A stretch of DNA of 64,000 nt from Virgibacillus_N oceani_A. Its GTDB lineage: Bacteria; Bacillota; Bacilli; Bacillales; Amphibacillaceae. Each line of letters opens with the position of its first letter. Position 1 is the stretch's first letter. The notes under the pieces were generated by a model. That model was not told the origin of the DNA, searched no databases, and saw nothing but the letters and a program-made list of their open reading frames with translations. Location: the NCBI GenBank assembly GCA_041521345.1, contig JBGOHB010000008.1; one strand, written 5' to 3'. The position numbers were made by a program, and so were the translations under genes. Shown piece after piece: positions 27,913 through 36,567 of this stretch.

Positions 27913-28356
27913 TTATAATAAATAACCACTGATTATACGTTGATCTAATAGGACAACAAAAACAAAATATACTATAATTAATAAAACAACTGGAACCAAT
28001 AAAAGTTCTTTCCATTTTTTTGATTTCAGCCAATATGCCACTACTACAAAAAATATTAATGAAGATACAAAATACCCCAATATTGGTATCAAAATTAAAT
28101 ATCCAGTTAAAAGAAGTAAAAATATCAACGGTTTTTTTGCTGACGACCAAGGGATGGATATATTTTCTTTGTTTACAGTCCATTTCCGAATATCTATAAC
28201 AACGGATATTATAGATAAAATGAGAAGTGAAAAATAAATTAAAGTGATCATAGCATGATCTTCAATGCTTTTTGACTGACTTAATACTTCTAAGTAATAG
28301 GTTGTACCGTATATAACCAGAAACACAACAAATAGTATATTAGCTATTTTTTTCAC
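27913..28356 (-). CDS. tctB: TTT-system small permease (TctB-like), second system
   Basis: The 147-aa product has four predicted helices (about 4-20, 36-54, 73-95, 105-140), with a polar loop between the pairs as in TctB proteins. It starts with GTG at 28356 after an AGGAGG site. It sits between tctC and tctA. Confidence 0.82.
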   Translation of the reverse strand: MKKIANILFVVFLVIYGTTYYLEVLSQSKSIEDHAMITLIYFSLLILSIISVVIDIRKWTVNKENISIPWSSAKKPLIFLLLLTGYLILIPILGYFVSSLIFFVVVAYWLKSKKWKELLLVPVVLLIIVYFVFVVLLDQRIISGYLL

Positions 28357-28483
28357 CCAACACCCCTCCTTTTTTTATTAATATTTGTTAGAATAAAGCG
28401 CATCGGTACCATTTACTATAATTGTTGTAGTTAGATATGGTACCGACCACCTATTTTATTTTCTTAAAATAATTCAATTAAAT

Positions 28484-29479
28484 TTACTCAATTAGTTGAT
28501 CTCCGTATGATTTTATTACTTCATCGGCTTCTTCTGTCATTTGTGTTGAGGTTTCAATATCTAATAAATCCATATTAAACTCCGATTCGGATACCCATTC
28601 AATGAACTCTTCATCTTCATATACATTTTCCAAAGCTTCACGTAATATATCGAACCTATCTGGATAATTTTCTTCAAAAGATTTATGAGTTGCTATATAT
28701 CGAAAATTTTGCACAGTCTCCACAAAATGCTCATTTGTGTAATTAGCTAAAACCTCCTTAGCTAATGGAATATTTTCATCCAATATATGAGGTTGATTTG
28801 CAAAAATAGTTATAGGTATAGCATCATCACCAACCGCAGCCAGAGTCCCCTCAAAATCTGTAGTCATAAAATCTATATGTCCACCAAGAAGTGCTGCACG
28901 CTGGTCTCCACCGCCATCATATGGAACCTCTCTGAACTCTACATCCAAAACTTCCTGTAATACTAACCCTGCTACATGAGAAGCAGATCCCGGTTGAAAA
29001 CCAAAGGACAGATCTTCACCATTAGTAAGAGCATCAGCTAGATCATCTATAGATTGATATGGAGAGTCTTCTGAAACCCAAAGTGCAATTGGAGCTTCAT
29101 GAGTAACTCCTAAAACTGAAAAATCATCTACATCGTATTCTCCACCACGCGCTATTCCACCTGAGAAGTGATATTGCAATGGGTAAAATAAATAGGATCC
29201 ATCGTCCTCTTCATTTAAATAACTAACTGTGCCTTGGATTGTAGAAGCTCCGGGGCGATTTTCAACAGTAACCGGAACATCTAAATGTTTTTCAAGAATT
29301 GGTGCTAATGCTCTTGCCTGCCTGTCATTACTACCACCTTCCCCTGTTGGAACAACAAGCGTTATTGGATCTTCTGGCCATTCTTCACTTGAAGCGCTTT
29401 CATTCGTTGCCTGATTACAAGCACTTAGAAATAGAGTAATAATTGTTACTAACGCAATCAAATTAAGTTTTTTCTTCAT
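28484..29479 (-). CDS. tctC: TTT-system substrate-binding lipoprotein (TctC-like), second system
   Basis: The 331-aa product is an acidic lipoprotein with lipobox LSAC (Cys21). It has PITLVVPTGEGGSNDRQARA, VTVENRPGASTIQGTVSYL and VPYDGGGDQRAALLGGHIDF, the core TctC pattern with the carboxylate-binding GG loop. It is the first gene of the long minus-strand operon and is divergent from a LysR gene, the usual layout for an acid-induced transporter. The ligand is unknown. Confidence 0.9.
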   Translation of the reverse strand: MKKKLNLIALVTIITLFLSACNQATNESASSEEWPEDPITLVVPTGEGGSNDRQARALAPILEKHLDVPVTVENRPGASTIQGTVSYLNEEDDGSYLFYPLQYHFSGGIARGGEYDVDDFSVLGVTHEAPIALWVSEDSPYQSIDDLADALTNGEDLSFGFQPGSASHVAGLVLQEVLDVEFREVPYDGGGDQRAALLGGHIDFMTTDFEGTLAAVGDDAIPITIFANQPHILDENIPLAKEVLANYTNEHFVETVQNFRYIATHKSFEENYPDRFDILREALENVYEDEEFIEWVSESEFNMDLLDIETSTQMTEEADEVIKSYGDQLIE

Positions 29480-29604
29480 ACTAAATCCCCCTCGATTTAA
29501 TTAATAAGATTTGATTAATTCATACTATAAGTGCTATTCTTATATAAATCAATATCATAAATTTGTTATTATCATCAAAAAAATTGATATAAAGGATGTT
29601 GCTA
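29480..29604. promoter_or_regulatory. divergent tctC-lysR control region
   Basis: The 125-nt AT-rich gap between two divergent starts holds imperfect inverted copies AATCAATAT (about 29547) and AATTGATAT (about 29582), and several T-N11-A patterns expected for LysR binding. No stronger claim can be made from the sequence alone. Confidence 0.4.
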
Positions 29605-30504
29605 GTGATTGAAAAAATGAAAACTTTTTTAATAGTAGCTAATGAACAAAGTGTAACGAAGGCAGCAGAAGAACTATATTCATCACAATCAACTATTAGT
29701 ATGAAGATTAAATCACTAGAAGATAATTTAGGGTCTAAGTTATTTGACAGAACCAAAAGATCCCTGCAGCTTACTCAAGAAGGAAAAGTCTTTTATAATT
29801 ATGCTTCAAAAATTTGTTCAGATTACGATGAAGTAATAACTATTATTCAGCAGTTTAAACAGTTAAATTTAGGAACTCTATCAGTAGGCGCGGGATCCTA
29901 TTTTGGAAGTTATGTACTACCGATGTTATTAGGGGAATTCAAAAAAAAGCACCCCGCACTTGATATCCAAGTAATGGTTGCGTTTTCAAATATTATAACA
30001 AAGGAAGTGATAATGAATAATCATGAATTAGGATTTATTGGAGAACTTGAAGAGGCAGTTACATCACCACAAATTATTTGCGAACCTTTTTATTTGGATA
30101 AATTAGTTGTTATTTGCTCAGCTAGTCATCCACTCTCAAAAAAAGAGAGTTTGACAATAGATGATTTAAAAGGGCAAACTTTTATCAAGTCAGATATGTC
30201 ATCTGCTCTTAGAAAATTAACTGAATACTATTTAAAGGAAATGGGGATAGAATCTTCATCAACAATCATTTTAAATAATATAGAAACTATTAAAAGGACT
30301 GTTGAGCAAAATTTGGGCATTTCAATACTGCCACAACTTTCTGTAGAAAGAGAAGTTAAAATAAATAAACTTGCAATGAAAAAAATACAAGGAATTGAAT
30401 TGAATAGAAACCTATATTATATACATCGAAACGACAAAGTCCTTTCTAGACCGGCTCAAAGCTTCTTAAAATTAGTTTTAGATTATTTTTCAAAAGACTC
30501 ATAA
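29605..30504 (+). CDS. LysR-family transcriptional regulator
   Basis: About 299 aa with the LysR helix-turn-helix at the N-terminus: VTKAAEELYSSQSTISMKIK, then LEDNLGSKLFDRTKRSLQLT, and a C-terminal periplasmic-binding-type effector domain (LGTLSVGAGSYFGSYVLPMLL, ISILPQLSVEREV). An ATG at 29596 touches the AAAGGA site, whereas GTG at 29605 is 8 nt from it, so I prefer the latter; only three residues differ. It is divergent from the tctC-SDR operon and is its likely acid-responsive activator. Confidence 0.9.
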   Translation: MIEKMKTFLIVANEQSVTKAAEELYSSQSTISMKIKSLEDNLGSKLFDRTKRSLQLTQEGKVFYNYASKICSDYDEVITIIQQFKQLNLGTLSVGAGSYFGSYVLPMLLGEFKKKHPALDIQVMVAFSNIITKEVIMNNHELGFIGELEEAVTSPQIICEPFYLDKLVVICSASHPLSKKESLTIDDLKGQTFIKSDMSSALRKLTEYYLKEMGIESSSTIILNNIETIKRTVEQNLGISILPQLSVEREVKINKLAMKKIQGIELNRNLYYIHRNDKVLSRPAQSFLKLVLDYFSKDS

Positions 30505-31309
30505 TATGAGTTACTAAATAAAAGTACATAGGTGTATTGGAGTAGAATTTGTAATTGGATATAAAAATATTCTTCCTCAGCTGAAACAACATAAAAATTA
30601 TCAGACCCCGAAACAGAAAATGAGGAATTAGTAGCTGAAATTGCTGACCAGGAGGCTGCAAATACGGATCTCTTCTCCCAATTGGAAGAAGCGGAACAGA
30701 AGGACGATGAGCAGAAGTATATGAATCGATACCGAACAACCAATGTCGTCCAGTGGGTTTGTTTTGTTCCACGAGGGAAGCCGAGAATGTAGGTTATCGA
30801 GCTCCCAAGAATTAGAGATGAGCATACCGTATTATAATAATATGGAGAAATGCTTGAATTCGGTAAAGTTAGTACGTTTTTATGAGGGCAAGCTTGATTA
30901 CATGGAAGTGGAAACAACCATTTTTTCGCCAGAACAGCCGGAATTAGGAGTTATCGTGCTTTCGGAGGTAAATGACGGGATGTTTATTTAACTGGTAATA
31001 AATAGTATATTGATTTAACAGAACATCCATATATTCAGACAAATAAAATATTTACAAAGCAAAAAGCTGAACTATAAATTAGTATATTCCGTCTTTCAGA
31101 ATTAGGTTGGGACTTTATAGAAATCTGCTTTAAATAATTTTAACCTTGGAAATTATGTTACCTCTAGTATAATGCACCTTTTATATTTTACGTATCTAAA
31201 CAGGGGCTGCTGAATGATTCTTAAACAACCCGAATCATACTGTATTTCACATTTCGCACTTAAAATATAGTGGTACCGAATTTTTGAATTACTATTTTTT
31301 GTTGAAGAG
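30505..31309 (+). other. decayed reading frames of unknown origin
   Basis: A plus-strand frame at about 30601-30792 reads as an acidic coiled-coil-like segment (ENEELVAEIADQEAANTDLF, then QLEEAEQKDDEQ) ending in a stop after KPRM, and has no start codon. It is followed by an 82-codon frame at 30743-30991 whose last part (VRFYEGKLDYMEVETTIFSP) looks like a real protein C-terminus. The coiled-coil piece resembles small phage-tail or prophage accessory proteins, but I cannot name it. The rest of the stretch shows nothing. Confidence 0.35.
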
Positions 31310-31343
31310 AATCCTATATAATTCTGAATGAAAAAATAGGATT
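31310..31343 (+). terminator. hairpin with T-rich tail
   Basis: AATCCTAT and ATAGGATT form an 8-bp stem with an 18-nt loop, followed by TTTCTTCTTTTT. It lies just outside the transposase relic and may belong to it or to the lost gene before it. Confidence 0.5.
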
Positions 31344-31400
31344 TTTCTTCTTTTTACTTTCTTTTTCGACACTCTCTGTGTGCTTCTCCAGAATCTCTAT

Positions 31401-32330
31401 TTATTTATCTGAGTTTCCGCCAATGTCCGACACATATATTGCCATGTCATAGCCACATAATTCCACAATTCGTTTTGTTTGATTATTAACGTTGTCTGGT
31501 ATATACCGCAATACTTTCCCGTCTTGTTTAATTAAAATGACTCGAATATCATCTAGTTGTTCAAGTAGTACTTTTGCAGTTGGCGCGAAAAGTTTTCGTT
31601 TTCCTTTTAAGATGAGTGCTTCCTTTTCTTTTTTCATTTCACTTCGAACACGATATTCAAGCATCCCGTATATCAGTAATGCCATGACATATACAATTCC
31701 AATTGCCTGGATCCTTTCCGGTGTTTTCAGAAAAACAGCGTCTATCATTTGGTGATCCTTTAACAGACGAAAGCGTGTTTCTGCAGCTGATTGCCCCTTA
31801 TATGTTGTGAGAATTTCAAGATCTGAAACCTTGTTATCGTCAAGCTCATTCGTCATTAAAACAAAAGTGCTCAGTAGACGACGTCTATTTTCAATTGCTT
31901 TTTCATCTTGTTTGAGTTCCTTTAAATGAACCTTATATACCGTTTTTATTTCTGCCTTTTCTCCCTTTTTTGGTCTCCCTCTTCGCTTACGTTTAATCGT
32001 CTCTTCTTCTGTATAGGTAGCTAGATTATAATGATGTAGGGATGTCTTGTGTTCCTGTTCAAAGCTTACTTTTGCTTCTTCTGCATCGGCTTCGCAATGG
32101 AAGGCTGTTTTTTGTAGCTTTTCAATCGCCTTGTTCAATTCCTTTGCCTCTTTTTCAATTTCATGTTCCAGTCGTTTCGCTTTTTGTTTGTCCAGTTGAC
32201 TCGAATGTACCACTGAAAACCGATAGCTTCGTTCATCTAATTTCTCCTCAAAGACTTGGTATCGATATTCTGCAGCGTCTTTTTTATCTGTCAGTTTTCC
32301 GATGTCCGTCCATGATTATTCCACGTAGAT
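31401..32330 (-). mobile_element. C-terminal part of an IS1634/IS4-type transposase
   Basis: The open frame runs from the element's break near 32316 (TDIGKLTDKKDAAEYRYQVF) without a stop to 31401, about 305 codons with no start of its own at the correct place. It holds a basic KRKRRGRPKKGEK linker and the Y-(2)-R-(3)-E-(6)-K signature of IS4-like DDE transposases as YKGQSAAETRFRLLK, where Gln replaces Arg and the catalytic Glu is kept. The N-terminal half with both catalytic Asp residues is missing, so it cannot transpose. The break sits about 70 nt from the epimerase fragment. Confidence 0.8.
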
Positions 32331-32410
32331 AAGTCCATGAATGCACAACTGTGAGTCTTCTGATTTTCAATAGGAGTCCACTATAATTCAAAAATCTCTA
32401 TGAGAGAACG

Positions 32411-32890
32411 TCATGGATTGGGAGCATCTAAATATAGAGATACAGGATTATCTACAAAATCAGTTTCTTCAAAAGGAACCTTTTTATTTGCTCCATAAAC
32501 TGAACTGGATGAGGCATAGACAAGATGATCTACTGGGTAATGTCTGCAAGCTTCAAGGATGTTGTAAAAACCTATAATATTACTTTGGATATATACATCT
32601 GGGTTCTCCATTGAATAACGAACACCGGCTTGAGCTGCTAGATTTATGACTATATTTGGTTTGTACTCTTCGAAAAGATTGTTAATTGTATCTTTGTCAG
32701 AAATGTCACCTTTGATGAAGGTTAATTTTTCGTATGGTTTTAGTAGATCTAAACGGGTATGTTTTAAATTTATATCGTAATATTCATTTATATTGTCTAT
32801 ACCTATTACTATGCAGCCTTGGTCTAGTAGTTTTTTTGATAGGAAGAATCCTATGAACCTGGCTGCTCCGGTAATGTCCACCCATAGGGT
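32411..32890 (-). pseudogene. N-terminal fragment of UDP-glucuronate 4-epimerase-type SDR
   Basis: Minus-strand reading gives ITGAARFIGFFLSKKLLDQG (a damaged Rossmann GxxGxxG), VIGIDNINEYYDINLKHTRL, VINLAAQAGVRYSMENPDVY, and VYASSSSVYGANKKVPFEET, then ends after NPVSLY in foreign sequence. The first residues of the strand are also lost. It corresponds to residues about 5-155 of the family; the C-terminal half is absent here. It is the exact complement, in family coordinates, of the fragment at 10738-11300. Confidence 0.82.
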
Positions 32891-32948
32891 AAAAGATCTA
32901 TTACCTATAATAAATCAGACAAAAGTGCTTGAAATCCTTTTTATCCAT

Positions 32949-33953
32949 TTATTTATCTGTACCCAGATACTTCTTAATCTGTTTGTCAAAATCTGATTGT
33001 ATCGGTTGTGTTTTATTAAATTCCTGATATTCAACCTTTGCTTTTTGATCAGCATCTAATTTAGAAACACTACCTTTGTTATAAAGAATTTGAAATTCAT
33101 TGAACTCCAAAAACTTAACTACACTATTTGCAAATGCTTCCATAGTGAACGTTTCCCTGTTCTCAATAATGTTTTCAATGTAGTCAAAAAATGATGAAAT
33201 GGTTCTTTCTAACCTCTTTATTTCCTTTTCTAAAAGATAATTCTTTGCAACGGTCACATCAGACGCTAAGATCCTACCTTCAGGTGCATTTTTCCACGTC
33301 AATAAACCCATGTTAGGAGCATTTTTATCTGCTTTAGAATATATAATTTCAGCTGCAGTATTCCCTGAAATTGCGTAATGAAATTTGTTTTGTACAGTTG
33401 TATAAAATTCCTTTGTAACATCTGATTTTGGATCATAGTCAATACTGCACTCTGCAAAAATATCAGTAATCTGCTGATATATTCTTCTCTCACTTGTACG
33501 TATAGAGCGAATTCTTTCAAGGAGTTCTTTAAAGTAGTCATTTCCAAAGGCGCGTTCTCCTTGCTTCAACCTTTCATCATCAAGTGCAAAACCTTTAATA
33601 ATATACTCTTTCAGAACTTTTGTGGCCCATATTCTAAATTGTGTTGCCCGTTTTGAATTTACTCGATACCCAACAGCAATAATCATATCTAAATTATAAT
33701 ACGTGACATCTCTTGCAACGTCTCTATTTCCTTCTCTTTGAACCACTCGAAATTTTCGAGTAGTTGAAGTTTCTTCTAATTCTTCACTCTTATAAATCTC
33801 CTTGATATGATAATTAATTGTATGTGACTCCACTTGAAACAGCTCACCAATCAATTTCTGAGAGAGCCATAATGTATCATCTTCAAGAAACAAGTTCAAC
33901 TTAACATCGCCATCTTCAGTTGTATATAAAACAAATTGATTGATGCTTTCCAT
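32949..33953 (-). CDS. RhuM-family protein (Fic/Bro-like N-terminal, virulence RhuM)
   Basis: The 334-aa product has the RhuM layout: FVLYTTEDGDVKLNLFLEDD at the start, the helix-turn-helix-like WLSQKLIGELFQVESHTINY, HIKEIYKSEELEETSTTRKF, ITYYNLDMIIAVGYRVNS-type core (here VTYYNLDMIIAVGYRVNSKR) and QFRIWATKVLKEYIIKGFAL. The C-terminal part is a coiled, Glu-rich domain. RhuM proteins are frequent next to restriction and other defence genes, but their biochemical role is not established. The ATG has AGAAGGTG. It lies downstream of the CBASS operon on the same strand with a REP-like repeat between. Confidence 0.85.
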   Translation of the reverse strand: MESINQFVLYTTEDGDVKLNLFLEDDTLWLSQKLIGELFQVESHTINYHIKEIYKSEELEETSTTRKFRVVQREGNRDVARDVTYYNLDMIIAVGYRVNSKRATQFRIWATKVLKEYIIKGFALDDERLKQGERAFGNDYFKELLERIRSIRTSERRIYQQITDIFAECSIDYDPKSDVTKEFYTTVQNKFHYAISGNTAAEIIYSKADKNAPNMGLLTWKNAPEGRILASDVTVAKNYLLEKEIKRLERTISSFFDYIENIIENRETFTMEAFANSVVKFLEFNEFQILYNKGSVSKLDADQKAKVEYQEFNKTQPIQSDFDKQIKKYLGTDK

Positions 33954-34033
33954 GAAATCACCTTCTAATAATTATTTTGAACTACTCGAAAATATAGATT
34001 AGTTGCTCATCATTATTAATTTGCTAATAATAG

Positions 34034-34056
34034 TGTGGTGGGGGGCTGACACCAAT
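34034..34056 (+). repeat. REP-like GGTGGGG...CTGAC repeat, copy 1
   Basis: A 23-nt unit (TGTGGTGGGGGG, then CTGACACCAAT) that matches the one at 36568-36590 at 19 of 23 positions, in the same orientation. The two lie on either side of the CBASS operon. Such G-rich tracts with an inverted TGTCAG/CTGACA partner resemble the short palindromes that RAYT-type transposases mobilise. Confidence 0.55.
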
Positions 34057-34072
34057 ATTTTCGCCCTTTTAC

Positions 34073-35038
34073 CTATTTTGCAGCTTTCCTCTGAAAGAAG
34101 TTATCTTTTACCTTTTGATTGATATACGTATTTTGATATAATGTATGTGCTTCTTTAATCATATGATCAATATCTTCTTTTTTCACAGAATCCAATTTTA
34201 ATGACTTTGCTAGAGTCGGGGTAATACGGCATAATCGATCCCCTAACAAGTAGTTGGCTGTGTAATTAGCGGATTTTGATTGCACTTGGAAAGTCAATTC
34301 GACTATGTTTCTCCCCCATTGCAATAACCCACTTTTTTTAGCTACTTTATTATCTGCGTTATATATCTTCTCTCCCGTGCCTAGGGAGAGCACACGTATC
34401 TGTTCAACATTGAATCCTACTTTTTTTGCTTCGGCAATTCCAACAAGTACAGGATTATTAGCCCATAGACCGCCATCTATTTTGAGTTCATTTTCTCCAA
34501 TCTCTGCAGCAGGAAAATATATTGGAGCAGCTGAAGTCGCAAGTGCTACTTCCCACATATATCTTTTCCCATCAAACAAAAAGTCTTTATGATGTGGAGT
34601 TTTATACACTTTAGGTTCTGCCTTAAAATGTTCAATAGATGGAATACAGACCATAGTACTAGCATCAGCTACTTTTAATTCACCAAAGGTATTTTGAAGA
34701 ATTTTTTTTAGATTATTATTCTTATATTTTGCCCTCAAAAAAATATTAGCTCCAAGACGCTTAGAAAAAATAGTAGCTCCTTTTTCAATATAGAGCTTAG
34801 AGATTTCTTCTGCAGATATTTTAGAAGAAAGTCCCAAAGCGATTATTCCACCGGTGGAAGTGCCAGTTATAAGGTCAAAATAATCATGGATAGGTGCACC
34901 AATTTCATCTTCTACACGTTTTAAATAAACAGCAGGAATAACTCCTTTCATACCGCCACCGTCAATTGATAATATTCTAAATTCATCAGGGAATTTAGTC
35001 GGGATATTACCGCTTTTATAATCTGTCCAATCCATCAT
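34073..35038 (-). CDS. capV: patatin-like phospholipase, CBASS effector (CapV-like)
   Basis: The 321-aa product has the full patatin catalytic set: oxyanion motif SIDGGGMKGVIPA (24-36), nucleophile elbow LITGTSTGGIIALG with Ser61, and KIDGGLWANNPV with Asp188. It lacks membrane segments or a signal peptide. CapV-type patatins are inactive until a cyclic nucleotide from the partner CD-NTase binds, then degrade membrane phospholipids and kill the phage-infected cell. The gene is the third of the cassette; its ATG overlaps the stop of the E2-like gene (ATGA). The C-terminal 120 residues probably hold the nucleotide-sensing part. Confidence 0.88.
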   Translation of the reverse strand: MMDWTDYKSGNIPTKFPDEFRILSIDGGGMKGVIPAVYLKRVEDEIGAPIHDYFDLITGTSTGGIIALGLSSKISAEEISKLYIEKGATIFSKRLGANIFLRAKYKNNNLKKILQNTFGELKVADASTMVCIPSIEHFKAEPKVYKTPHHKDFLFDGKRYMWEVALATSAAPIYFPAAEIGENELKIDGGLWANNPVLVGIAEAKKVGFNVEQIRVLSLGTGEKIYNADNKVAKKSGLLQWGRNIVELTFQVQSKSANYTANYLLGDRLCRITPTLAKSLKLDSVKKEDIDHMIKEAHTLYQNTYINQKVKDNFFQRKAAK

Positions 35039-35466
35039 CTCACCTCATCATCTGTTTTACCAGTCGGGCTGTGCGGAGCTTCTTTTCCCCACCATACTCC
35101 TTCTTCGAGCCATGCCTCATAAAAAAAGAGCCATTCACTTGTCCAAGGTATTATCGTATCACTAATTAAGGATTCACCACCAAAACTGTTATCCATAGGA
35201 TGGTACAGACAAAGCGAAAGGTCAGGATATCGATGAGGAGCAAATGGAATTATATGTGGATCAAGAATAAATACTTTTGGGATATATGGATTATAAACAA
35301 CCTTAACCTGGTATAGATCGGACTTTTTTGATGGTTGTAACGTTCCAATCCAAAAAGTTTTCCTCCCTTTTGTCAATTGAAACCCTGGGAATTTTTTGCG
35401 CATCGCCACAATCTCCAACCCTAAATTTAAAGCTTTAGGATTGGAAGGTGGTATTTGATTTTTCAT
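35035..35466 (-). CDS. CBASS E2-like (ubiquitin-conjugating-fold) protein
   Basis: The 143-aa product has an E2-like core: a beta-sheet segment FWIGTLQPSKKSDLYQVKVV (38-57), YNPYIPKVFILDP, the cysteine loop RYPDLSLCLYHP with predicted catalytic Cys86, then IIPWTSEWLFFYEAWLEEG and WWGKEAPH. This pattern is that of E2-only proteins in short type II CBASS operons, where no E1 or JAB protease partner is present. In CBASS, E2-type proteins form covalent links with the CD-NTase to prime or adjust it. It lies between the CD-NTase and the patatin with 4-nt overlaps on both sides, so all three are made together. Confidence 0.82.
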   Translation of the reverse strand: MKNQIPPSNPKALNLGLEIVAMRKKFPGFQLTKGRKTFWIGTLQPSKKSDLYQVKVVYNPYIPKVFILDPHIIPFAPHRYPDLSLCLYHPMDNSFGGESLISDTIIPWTSEWLFFYEAWLEEGVWWGKEAPHSPTGKTDDEVR

Positions 35467-36488
35467 AAATATTCCTCTCCGTAGAAACGGTGGTCTTTAA
35501 TCTTTGTACCAGTTAGCTTATTAAGTGATCCTGTTTCATCCACTTTTACTTCACCACGGTCAATGCTTTTGGCCATAGAAGCGACTTCTCCCAAATCTGA
35601 TGGAAAATTACTTCCAAAAATATCCTGCCATTTCTCAACCGATTTATCTTTATTTTTTTCATCTATTGCATCTTCACAATCACTTTTAAGTTTGTTTAGT
35701 TTTCTATTAAATCGCTCTGCTTTTAATTTATTCCAATTCCTTGCAAGATTCTCCTCACTTAAGGAGGGATTAGAAATTACTGGGACATCATCGTCATTTG
35801 TTAAAAAGAGCAAGTACCCTTCTATGTCTGAAATCATGTTTTTCAGAGTTTCTATAATAGTTTCAGCCAGGGAAGGCATCTCTTCAAATGCATTTCCGAG
35901 CAATGTTGTAAGTAATATCGATTTTGGAGCTGTGTCTTCCCCAACATTTTCGTCTCTCCAATATTTCAAAATTTTTACAGTTTTTATGAAATAATTTTCT
36001 GTGTATGAATTAATGCCGGTACACCAATCTGTAAAGCCCTGGGGGTTTGTCTTTACCCATTCATCCTCTTTTTTAGATGGGATTTTTAGAATTTCTTCAT
36101 AAAACATGGCAGGCACCACATCTACATGGAAATCATTTGCATATTCTATACGTACACACCGATCTTTCGCTGTAACTCGATCTTTGAATTGCTCGTGTGA
36201 TTTTATACAATCCTTAACTAGATTAATAACATCTCCCCGATCGCTTTGTTCATTAATATCAAGCACTAGAACCACATCGACATCAAACTCTTTGCCCTTT
36301 TTAGGCTTAATCCCCGTATTTGTACTATATGAACCTTGAGGAAAGTAATCTTCAAATATATCACTTAATTCCTCATCATCTTTTAATTTTGATTCCCAAT
36401 TTGCAACAGCACTATCAATTCTGTTAAGCCTTGTTGCTCCCAAGGAAATATTGCCTACAAACTTCTTAAAATAATCATTTAACTTCAT
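35463..36488 (-). CDS. cdnX: CBASS CD-NTase (cGAS/DncV-like nucleotidyltransferase)
   Basis: The 341-aa product has the nucleotidyltransferase signature: FPQGSYSTNT (Gly52-Ser53), then FDVDVVLVLD with Asp69/Asp71 and a third carboxylate Asp123 in FHVDVVP. The second half is helical (OAS1-C-like). On phage infection such enzymes make a cyclic di- or trinucleotide that activates the effector. It is the first gene of the cassette, behind a palindromic promoter. The C-terminus ends in a Gly- and Tyr-containing tail (KDHRFYGEEYL), which may be the site handled by the E2 protein; in related systems the enzyme's C-terminal residue is the link point. The clade letter cannot be assigned by eye, so the symbol is generic. 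Confidence 0.88.
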   Translation of the reverse strand: MKLNDYFKKFVGNISLGATRLNRIDSAVANWESKLKDDEELSDIFEDYFPQGSYSTNTGIKPKKGKEFDVDVVLVLDINEQSDRGDVINLVKDCIKSHEQFKDRVTAKDRCVRIEYANDFHVDVVPAMFYEEILKIPSKKEDEWVKTNPQGFTDWCTGINSYTENYFIKTVKILKYWRDENVGEDTAPKSILLTTLLGNAFEEMPSLAETIIETLKNMISDIEGYLLFLTNDDDVPVISNPSLSEENLARNWNKLKAERFNRKLNKLKSDCEDAIDEKNKDKSVEKWQDIFGSNFPSDLGEVASMAKSIDRGEVKVDETGSLNKLTGTKIKDHRFYGEEYL

Positions 36489-36511
36489 TTAAGCTGCCCC
36501 CTAAAGAAGAA

Positions 36512-36558
36512 ATATATGTTCGTAATACTATTGTATCACGAACATATATACTGATCAA
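36512..36558 (-). promoter_or_regulatory. CBASS promoter with a perfect 12-bp palindrome around the -10
   Basis: On the minus strand TTGATC (36553-36558) and TACAAT (36530-36535) are spaced by 17 nt. The arms ATATATGTTCGT (36512-36523) and ACGAACATATAT (36538-36549) are perfect inverted repeats whose 14-nt loop contains the -10 box. A repressor bound there would block transcription. It is not a LexA box, since the half-sites face the wrong way. No regulator gene is adjacent. Confidence 0.65.
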
Positions 36559-36567
36559 AGTATTTAT

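Noticed and set aside
29388..29402. cre-like TTGAAGCGCTTTCAT
   Set aside because: It lies inside the tctC coding sequence and is one base too short for the cre spacing; probably chance.
30601..30991. Prophage tail genes
   Set aside because: Only two broken fragments with a faint coiled-coil resemblance; no phage structural gene nearby.
35563..35994. 143-codon plus-strand frame opposite the CD-NTase gene
   Set aside because: Ser/Phe-rich shadow translation of the antisense strand, no start signal, no domain.
36512..36549. SOS (LexA/DinR) box at the CBASS promoter
   Set aside because: A LexA box needs CGAAC...GTTCG facing inward within about 14 nt; here the halves are reversed (GTTCG first) and 14 nt apart.
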